A DNA stretch of 53,356 bases from a virus, in IMG/VR virus record IMGVR_UViG_3300038548_000358, positions 1 to 53,356 of that record. One strand, written 5' to 3'. Below, piece by piece: positions 48,583 through 53,356 of the stretch. Position 1 is the stretch's first letter, and each line of letters begins with the position of its first letter. Both the position numbers and the translations under genes were made by a program. The notes under the pieces are model-generated. The model was not told the DNA's origin. It ran no database searches and worked only from the letters and a program-made list of their open reading frames with translations.

Positions 48583-49809
48583 TTAACTTAAATCATCTGG
48601 ATCATCTTTTCCGAAGTCATCCTCCACAGAGTTGTCGATGATTTCTTGCCTTTTATCAGTCTCATGGACTAGTGTTGGTTTACCCTCGGGCTTCTCAACT
48701 ACTTTGCCGAGTAGAATTCCAAACTTCTTTTTGGTGACAAGTTTCTCAATTTTACCAATACCTAACAATTTAGGTGCTGAGGTAATCTTGTCCAGCTCGT
48801 ATTTATTCTCTAGTAAAATGGTCTTAACCTTCTCGGCATCTGTCCATTTTCTGACACTTCTGCCGTGTACTAGTTTATGCTCTGGCCACTTCTTACCATT
48901 TATAGCCTCCTCATATACGTAAGAGGATAGTGACTCAAGCCAAGTTTTGATCTGTGAGCCTACTTTAAAAATCTTAATAAGCTCGTCATCTGTCAAGAGT
49001 TTCGGATCTTCGACCTTACACTCCAAGTCATCAGCAAAATCTCTTTTAACAGCCTCCAGGCTAAATGCTGCCAAGGCTTTACATTTTGGCTTAGCTTTAC
49101 AGAATCGACACCAGTCACCTGCTGCCTGTTTACCATCTCCTGCATACGCCTCAATGGCTTTAGGCTTAACTACTGTCTCACCCCATGCTTTTAAATCTTC
49201 GACTGAAATCTCCCAAGTTGATATCGAGTTCAGTCTTGGCTGAGTAACTGTCAACCTAACTGTGTCGATGTCAAAGGACAGCTCGTGGTGTCTTAATGCA
49301 CCTAGCCCGTACAACATGAGCTGAGAGTTTTCTTTAGCGTCCACTCGCACCCCTTTACCATATTTTAGGTCAATCACTTCCAGAACATTGTCAGCGATTA
49401 TCACATCATCATTGGTCCCGAAACCATCCTCGATGTAGTAGGTTAAATCAATCTTTTCCTCGATGGATAGTATCGCACCTTGGGTCTTACGCTTAGCAGC
49501 AGTAAACTGTTGTTTTACGTAGTCAACGTGGTCCTGCACATACTCCTCCATCTCCTCAGAGTAAAACTCGTGAGCTTTTAATGGCTTGGCTAAGATGTTG
49601 TATTTTCTTTTTGATATAATCTTAAGTTGCAGCTGTAAATTGATTTCTGCAAATTCATGTGCAAGAGTTCCCTCTTCTGCAAAGGGTGAGGTCTTTTCCT
49701 CGAAACTCTCCTCGAGTCTAGGGCTTGGCGTACAATTCAGCCACCTAGAGGCACCAGACGCAGACAGTAATGCATGCGCCCGAGAGCCGTGGTCAATATC
49801 TCCCGCCAT
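48583..49809 (-). CDS. DUF2800 protein (PD-(D/E)XK nuclease-like)
   Basis: The product is 408 aa. HALLSASGASRWLNCTPSPR, EEGTLAHEFAEI, DVIIADNVLEVIDLKYGKGV (Asp and Lys of the nuclease core), then a Cys cluster GDWCRFCKAKPKCKA (iron-sulfur-like) match DUF2800, related to the Cas4/AddB-type nucleases. It is always beside DUF2815 in such modules. The tail ends EDDFGKDDPDDLS. Start at ATG 49809, overlapping the upstream stop by one base. Confidence 0.88.
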   Translation of the reverse strand: MAGDIDHGSRAHALLSASGASRWLNCTPSPRLEESFEEKTSPFAEEGTLAHEFAEINLQLQLKIISKRKYNILAKPLKAHEFYSEEMEEYVQDHVDYVKQQFTAAKRKTQGAILSIEEKIDLTYYIEDGFGTNDDVIIADNVLEVIDLKYGKGVRVDAKENSQLMLYGLGALRHHELSFDIDTVRLTVTQPRLNSISTWEISVEDLKAWGETVVKPKAIEAYAGDGKQAAGDWCRFCKAKPKCKALAAFSLEAVKRDFADDLECKVEDPKLLTDDELIKIFKVGSQIKTWLESLSSYVYEEAINGKKWPEHKLVHGRSVRKWTDAEKVKTILLENKYELDKITSAPKLLGIGKIEKLVTKKKFGILLGKVVEKPEGKPTLVHETDKRQEIIDNSVEDDFGKDDPDDLS

Positions 49810-50321
49810 TATTTTAAAGCTGTAAGGAAGTCCAACATTTCTCTGTAATGCTTTTTATCCAACTGTGTAAGGTTTGGAGCACCAAAACTAGTTAATTTAC
49901 TTTTGATGTTATCTCTGTTCTCTTGGACTTTAGGCGATAATGCTGCTCGAATCTCCTCAAGGTCGATAGTTGTTTCCTCTACTTTTTCAGGAGTCTCTAC
50001 TTTTTCAGGCGCCTCTACTTTTTCAGGAGCCTCTACTTTTTCAACTGCAGGAGTCTCTACTTTTTCAGGAGCCTCTACTTTTTCAGGAGCCTCTACTTTT
50101 TCAACTGCAGGAGTTTCTTTTTTCTTAGCTGGTGTTCTCTTCCTTCTAGCGGGTTCGACTTTCTCTTCGACAACCGCCAAAGGTGCTGCGATTGTTTGCT
50201 CATCGGTGCCTGTGATTAGGTTTCCCTTTTGTCTTTTGACCGCTTCTAAGAATACAATCATAGCACTCATGTGCTCAGGATTGGACGCATCTATGCACGC
50301 CTTAATTGTGACTTTGTTCAT
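49809..50321 (-). CDS. Protein with VEAPEK tandem repeats
   Basis: The product is 170 aa. The N-terminal 50 residues are an alpha/beta region, residues about 68-115 are a Pro/Glu/Lys/Val-rich repeat (PEKVEA units, 6 aa, about eight copies), and the C-terminal 50 residues are a helical domain. The repeat is a flexible linker between two small domains. It is encoded directly before the DUF2800 gene and may link it with other replication proteins; no family recognised. Confidence 0.75.
   Translation of the reverse strand: MNKVTIKACIDASNPEHMSAMIVFLEAVKRQKGNLITGTDEQTIAAPLAVVEEKVEPARRKRTPAKKKETPAVEKVEAPEKVEAPEKVETPAVEKVEAPEKVEAPEKVETPEKVEETTIDLEEIRAALSPKVQENRDNIKSKLTSFGAPNLTQLDKKHYREMLDFLTALK
49978..50105. 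repeat. 18-bp tandem repeats (VEAPEK coding)
   Basis: TCTACTTTTTCAGGAGCC-type 18-bp units in tandem with two variants ending in CAACTGCAGG. They can change copy number by slippage without shifting the frame. Confidence 0.85.
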
Positions 50322-50332
50322 TTTAAGTATAT

Positions 50333-50731
50333 TTATTGATTATCAATTATTTCGGTAAGTGATGATAAGTACTTGCTTAGCGCAATGCTGCCCCCGTGGA
50401 TGACCTTATCGTGGAAAAGTGAGTCGTTCTTGTAAATCTTAGTGACCCAAGTCTCGGTATTTAAAACAGCTTTGTATCTGCCTGATTTAAAAATTAACTC
50501 ATCCTTAGCAGAGGAACCTTTCCAAGCACCTCCTGCATATAGTTCCCCAATAGTGATGCCTGTAAGTGCAGATAGTTTGCTAAGTTGTTCAGTGTCTAGG
50601 AATGCCTCACCTTTGAGGATTCTCTTTAAGGCCAATACTGGGTAGCCATTTGTAGGGAATAATTCTTTAGCAATCTCTTTTGCATCGAGACCTTGCTTGT
50701 CTATGATTTCCTGTAGGTTGAATGTGCTCAT
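50333..50731 (-). CDS. XRE-type transcriptional regulator
   Basis: The product is 132 aa. Residues about 12-63 (LDAKEIAKELFPTNGYPVLA, LKRILKGEAFLDTEQLSKLS, ALTGITIGELY) form a Cro/CI-type helix-turn-helix. The C-terminal half is beta-rich and may dimerise. With no other regulator recognised, it is the best candidate to bind the repeat hubs. Promoter-like TAATTTAG lies upstream. Confidence 0.75.
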   Translation of the reverse strand: MSTFNLQEIIDKQGLDAKEIAKELFPTNGYPVLALKRILKGEAFLDTEQLSKLSALTGITIGELYAGGAWKGSSAKDELIFKSGRYKAVLNTETWVTKIYKNDSLFHDKVIHGGSIALSKYLSSLTEIIDNQ

Positions 50732-50750
50732 CTTGATATTTTATTTTTTG

Positions 50751-50758
50751 CTAAATTA
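50751..50758 (-). promoter_or_regulatory. Promoter-like TAATTTAG (regulator gene)
   Basis: One base off TAnnTTTG, 20 nt upstream of ATG 50731; the leader AAAATATCAAG is similar to other leaders here. Confidence 0.4.
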
Positions 50759-50818
50759 GAAAAATTATTTCAATATAAAAAAATTATTTTCATTTATTTT
50801 TGAAATTAATTAGGGTTT

Positions 50819-50971
50819 TTAACTTAGATCTTTAATGATGTTGTTAAATCTATTTCTCATCGCTACGCAATTAGCTGCGCTCGTGAAATCAGACTCAGAT
50901 CTGTGACGTAAAATGTCTGCATCTAGTTCTTTGACTCTGTCTTTCATTCTCCTGAGTTCGTCTTTATTCAT
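50819..50971 (-). CDS. Small helical protein (50 aa)
   Basis: ATG 50971 overlaps the stop of the upstream gene (ATGA), TAA at 50819. The product MNKDELRRMKDRVKELDADI continues LRHRSESDFTSAANC; it is a charged coiled-coil-like helix. Supported by the coupled overlap. Confidence 0.65.
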   Translation of the reverse strand: MNKDELRRMKDRVKELDADILRHRSESDFTSAANCVAMRNRFNNIIKDLS

Positions 50972-51234
50972 AGCTTAGTGGTTTTTGCGTTGTCTAGGAA
51001 CTCGCCAAGAATAGTAATAAATATCATTGGGTTTCTTAAACCTTTTGATTTTGAGTCATCCTTCCAATTGAAACAGTGTCTCAAACACTCCGCAGGATTA
51101 AGTGCGTTTACATAATATTCTAGGGCTTTTAAGTGCAAAGAAGATACCTCAAATTCGTAAGCCTCAAACCCGAGTCTTTTGAGTTCGTCTTGGATTATCT
51201 TTTTTACTCTAGCTTTTAATTCGGCAGTTTTCAT
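50968..51234 (-). CDS. Unknown early protein (88 aa)
   Basis: The start is ATG 51234 (MKTAELKARV); a TTG further upstream falls in the promoter. The product has a basic N-terminal helix (MKTAELKARVKKIIQDELKR) and an aromatic centre. It is the first gene of the early block, directly behind the strongest promoter. No family recognised. Confidence 0.7.
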   Translation of the reverse strand: MKTAELKARVKKIIQDELKRLGFEAYEFEVSSLHLKALEYYVNALNPAECLRHCFNWKDDSKSKGLRNPMIFITILGEFLDNAKTTKL

Positions 51235-51255
51235 AATATCTCTGTTTTGATATGT

Positions 51256-51263
51256 CAAAGATA
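51256..51263 (-). promoter_or_regulatory. Main early promoter TTTG-N18-TATCTTTG
   Basis: Perfect -7 element with TTTG about 18 nt upstream, followed by the leader ACATATCAAAACAGAGATATT and ATG 51234. It is the promoter closest to hub 2 and heads the replication block. Confidence 0.85.
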
Positions 51264-51443
51264 AGCCTTTTTATCGAATATCAAAGAATATTTTAATAAA
51301 AAATGAAAATAAGTTTTAAACAAACTCCAACTCTTTGCACCTCAACAATTTACGCAGTGGAAACAAAACCTTTAGTGCATTGTTTCTCAGTTAACCCTCA
51401 GCAATCCAACGTTTTACACCTCTAAAAACGGAAGGGAAACAAT

Positions 51444-51663
51444 GGAAACAATAAATCCTATAAACTTCTAAACGTGTTTTTACGTTTTAATAATACTATA
51501 TTACCTATATAATAATACTATTTTACCCCTATATTTATATATTCCTTAATTAAAGTCTTTTGGTATATTTATTGTTTCTTTGTTTCCGTAGCCTCTCAGC
51601 CTTTGCTGTATCTAGGTTTTTAGTGGAAACAATCATTGTTTCTTATTGTTTCTCTTTGTTTCC
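51444..51663. repeat. GAAACAA repeat block, second copy
   Basis: 51547-51663 aligns without gaps to 29136-29252: first a 41-nt part (taattaaagtctttt..., two mismatches), a variable 37-nt spacer, then an identical 39-nt part. The left arm here is decayed: GGAAACAATAAA remains at 51444-51455. Adjacent DNA (51470-51546) is very AT-rich. Confidence 0.9.
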
Positions 51664-51693
51664 TTTCTACTTGTCAGAAATTGCTGTAAACAT

Positions 51694-51719
51694 AAAAAAC
51701 CAAGCTAAAAAGCCTGGTT
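51694..51719 (-). terminator. Intrinsic terminator of the RNA candidate
   Basis: AACCAaGCT/AGCcTGGTT stem (9 positions, one mismatch, 4-nt loop) followed on the minus strand by six T. Confidence 0.75.
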
Positions 51720-51969
51720 TCCTAAATCATTAATCATCAAAACAAAGTGTGCGTGGATACACAATCGAGGTAAATATAAGTATTATTTATTGAATAGCTA
51801 TTATATTAAGTAAAAATGTGGGATATATGTTGGTCTTCGCATCCGCAAGAGGTATCTATTAAAGCATTACCTAAAATATTTGAGACACCTCTTGGCTGGT
51901 AAAGACACGCTATTCTAATCCAGCTTTGTATTAAGTACACCTAGTAATGAATTAGTCACCCTAACACTC
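51694..51969 (-). ncRNA. Small non-coding RNA candidate
   Basis: A perfect promoter element (51974-51981) lies just upstream and an intrinsic terminator at the end, giving a transcript of about 275 nt without a convincing reading frame. Structure: an 11-bp hairpin, arms 51893-51883 and 51857-51847 (one G-T pair), and a 5-bp hairpin GCTGG/CCAGC (51924-51920 with 51899-51895). A TATATTTA at 51771-51778 could be a second start. It may regulate the early genes or the host polymerase; there is no family match by eye. Confidence 0.5.
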
Positions 51970-51973
51970 TTTG

Positions 51974-51981
51974 CAAATATA
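51974..51981 (-). promoter_or_regulatory. Promoter -7 element TATATTTG (RNA candidate)
   Basis: Perfect TAnnTTTG match on the minus strand, between the terminator of the lysis cassette and hub 2; no protein gene follows. Confidence 0.65.
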
Positions 51982-52015
51982 GTTAATTTTAGATAAATGC
52001 CTAGTTTTTAGATAT

Positions 52016-52053
52016 AAAAAACCCATAAGCTCCTTTGCGGCATCTTATGGGTT
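52016..52053 (-). terminator. Strong intrinsic terminator of the lysis/late transcript
   Basis: Perfect 10-bp stem AACCCATAAG/CTTATGGGTT (arms 52020-52029 and 52044-52053, 14-nt loop), followed on the minus strand by six T. It lies about 50 nt after the holin-like gene and separates late from early transcription. Confidence 0.9.
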
Positions 52054-52101
52054 AGTGTGAGATATTAATTCCTCTATTATGATAGGGGTCAAATATAGTT
52101 A

Positions 52102-52503
52102 TTATTTATTAGTTTCCTTCTTTTTATCTTTTTTATTTTCTTGGAACCTTTTCACAGTCCCCTCCAAAACACCACCTGCAAAATAGAAACTGATTATAAT
52201 TAATACAATCGTTCCTAAGGAGTCGTTATTGAATTGGTAAAGCTCTATTATTGTTTTTGCCTCAACGCCCCTAAGAACGTAGATAAAGTGCGTAATCGCC
52301 ACGATTAGGTGGACGAAAAGAAACACAGAGCTAAACATGATAGCTAGTATTCGCTGGGCTAACTTGTAGGGCTCATAGAGTACCAGCATCTCTTGAAAAT
52401 AGTCAAGGCTTTCCTCTTTAGACAGGAATGACTTATCAATCCCACTGATTATTGATTCACCTAATTTTTTAGGGTTGAATATGCTACCGAGTATTTTCCA
52501 CAT
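52102..52503 (-). CDS. Holin-like membrane protein
   Basis: The product is 133 aa. Two hydrophobic helices, at about residues 50-76 and 94-112, with a charged N-terminus and a Lys-rich tail (KRFQENKKDKKKETNK). This form (N-terminal soluble part, two helices, basic end) is common in Bacteroidetes phages beside endolysins and is often called a holin. It is the last gene of the cassette, 3 nt after the peptidase, and is followed by a terminator. It should permeabilise or depolarise the inner membrane. Confidence 0.7.
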   Translation of the reverse strand: MWKILGSIFNPKKLGESIISGIDKSFLSKEESLDYFQEMLVLYEPYKLAQRILAIMFSSVFLFVHLIVAITHFIYVLRGVEAKTIIELYQFNNDSLGTIVLIIISFYFAGGVLEGTVKRFQENKKDKKKETNK

Positions 52504-52506
52504 GAT

Positions 52507-52941
52507 CTAAGGCTTTATAATTAAGGGACGTTTGCTTGTATTCATTTTACCAACATGCACCCATTTCAATGTGTACTCGAAGTCCTCTAAGGTGTTCAGG
52601 GCTTTTAGTTTCCCTGCTTTTATAAGTCCTGCAATAAGCTCATAGAGTGTCTCAGTTTTGCCGTTCACAGGCTCAAGGTCAAAGGTGTTGCCTTCTTTGT
52701 GTGTAGAGTAGGTTGACCCATCAGGATCATTGGGAGGACGTAATCCCCTAGAATCTAAGCCTAGGTTTATCCTGTTACAATAAATGCCTGAGCGATACAA
52801 GAAAAACCACTCCTCTCGAATGTAGTCTAAGTCCTGCAATACCTCAGCATCTAGCCTACGCCAAGTGTTGGTCTCACCGATAGCTTTGATTATCTGTGGG
52901 TGTGCCAACTCTTCTATTTCAAAATGTTCTGTTTTATACAT
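52507..52941 (-). CDS. Endolysin, M15-family peptidase
   Basis: The product is 144 aa. The zinc-binding pattern of the M15 family is present: STHKEGNTFD (His81, Asp88) and WVH (His129). GIYCNRINLGLDSRGLRPPN before it fits the substrate side. It should split a peptide bond in peptidoglycan (D-Ala/D-Asp carboxy- or endopeptidase). There is no signal peptide, so it needs the holin to pass the inner membrane. Confidence 0.88.
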   Translation of the reverse strand: MYKTEHFEIEELAHPQIIKAIGETNTWRRLDAEVLQDLDYIREEWFFLYRSGIYCNRINLGLDSRGLRPPNDPDGSTYSTHKEGNTFDLEPVNGKTETLYELIAGLIKAGKLKALNTLEDFEYTLKWVHVGKMNTSKRPLIIKP

Positions 52942-52943
52942 AA

Positions 52944-53216
52944 TTAATCCTTTTTATCTAGTTCATTTTCTCTTTTAATTTTCTTGATCTGCTCCTCCTT
53001 AAGAATCCTATCTTGCTTTTGGGTTTTAAGTTTGTGAGGTATTTGTATCAAGAAGTAGATAAGCCCAACCAAAGCCATAATAGTTTTGATCTTAGTATCT
53101 ATATTCAGGAGGATCTCTGTCTGTGAGGTGACCTTAATTAAGTCTACCACGGTTAATCCCCAAATTGACATGAAGAACACATCAAATATTTTAAATATTA
53201 GTTTCATGTTAGCCAT
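52944..53216 (-). CDS. Small membrane protein of the lysis cassette
   Basis: The product is 90 aa. Two hydrophobic helices at about residues 6-25 and 45-62 and a Lys/Glu-rich coiled tail (LKTQKQDRILKEEQIKKIKR ENELDKKD). The form suits a class II holin, antiholin or i-spanin. It is 2 nt upstream of the peptidase and overlaps the gene that crosses the cut by 13 nt. Confidence 0.65.
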   Translation of the reverse strand: MANMKLIFKIFDVFFMSIWGLTVVDLIKVTSQTEILLNIDTKIKTIMALVGLIYFLIQIPHKLKTQKQDRILKEEQIKKIKRENELDKKD

Positions 53217-53356
53217 CTCTTTATGGGGGTTTTAATTTTTAAGTAGTATTGTTTTATAAATTTAATTATTTTAGTTTTAAGAATATAAAAAGATGATTTT
53301 AATTCACGTAAGTCGCTCAGCATCTCGTAGTAGGTTCGTTTAGCTGTATTTAATAT
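53204..53356 (-). CDS. C-terminal part of the cut-crossing membrane protein
   Basis: Bases 53204-53229 encode the last residues (ending TPIKRWLT, TGA at 53204-53206) of the 162-aa protein whose start is at 463; 53230-53356 repeat the sequence of 1-127. Count the gene once. Confidence 0.85.
   Translation of the reverse strand: MLNTAKRTYYEMLSDLRELKSSFYILKTKIIKFIKQYYLKIKTPIKRWLT
53230..53356. repeat. Terminal direct repeat, right copy
   Basis: Identical to 1-127. See left copy. Confidence 0.95.

Larger units (their letters stand above)
51259..52012. other. Non-coding hub 2 (between lysis cassette and early block)
   Basis: About 750 bases with no supported protein gene. From high to low coordinates: a perfect promoter (51974-51981), a structured RNA candidate, a terminator (51694-51719), the GAAACAA repeat block (51444-51663) with its AT-rich core, and the main early promoter. 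Confidence 0.8.

Noticed and set aside
1-53356. Integrase, excisionase, attachment site, transposase, CRISPR array
   Set aside because: No matching protein motifs or regular spacer arrays were found; the spaced repeats in the hubs lack the constant spacers of CRISPR.

Overview
The window is a complete, circularly closed genome of a siphovirus-type tailed phage of a Bacteroidetes (probably flavobacterial) host. The first and last 127 bases are identical, so the unit genome is 53,229 bp and one membrane-protein gene runs across the cut. Host evidence: promoters carry the Bacteroidetes pattern (TTTG, about 18-19 bases, then TAnnTTTG), leaders are AT-rich without Shine-Dalgarno sequences, one tail protein holds a SprB-like repeat (a flavobacterial adhesin fold), and signal peptides end in FAQ or a lipobox SC. 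All genes I accept are on the minus strand, so transcription runs from high to low coordinates. No integrase, excisionase, transposase or CRISPR array was seen.

Layout in order of transcription. (1) 51.3-29.6 kb, early and replication block: small unknown proteins, an XRE-type regulator, then the DUF2800 nuclease-like protein, DUF2815 ssDNA-binding protein, family A DNA polymerase, VirE-type primase-helicase, VRR-NUC nuclease, DNA methyltransferase and SNF2-type helicase. About 10 kb of small genes follow, with dUTPase, an HNH nuclease, a DEDD exonuclease, a second methyltransferase and a lipoprotein. (2) 29.6-28.9 kb, a non-coding repeat-rich hub. (3) 28.9-27.0 kb, small and large terminase. 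(4) 26.9-19.7 kb, about 19 mostly unknown small genes inserted between terminase and portal. (5) 19.6-0.9 kb, portal, protease, capsid, connectors, major tail protein, chaperone-position genes, tape measure, tail proteins and a large fibre. (6) 0.9 kb through the cut to 52.1 kb, lysis cassette (membrane proteins, M15 peptidase, holin-like protein) ending in a strong terminator. (7) 52.0-51.3 kb, a second non-coding hub.

Most notable: a roughly 980-nt protein-free, heavily base-paired region (46,962-47,939) that looks like a giant phage RNA of the GOLLD/ROOL type or a new class; two non-coding hubs sharing a 117-nt block of GAAACAA repeats with identical internal spacing, one upstream of the early block and one upstream of the late block; a short promoter-terminator-bounded RNA candidate (51,694-51,969); and an A AAA AAC slippery heptamer followed by a 13-bp hairpin just upstream of the tape measure gene.

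How the parts fit: early promoters express the replication module, the hubs probably hold the origin and/or operators that coordinate early and late transcription, terminase packages DNA into an HK97-type capsid, and the lysis cassette, with its own promoter, ends infection.
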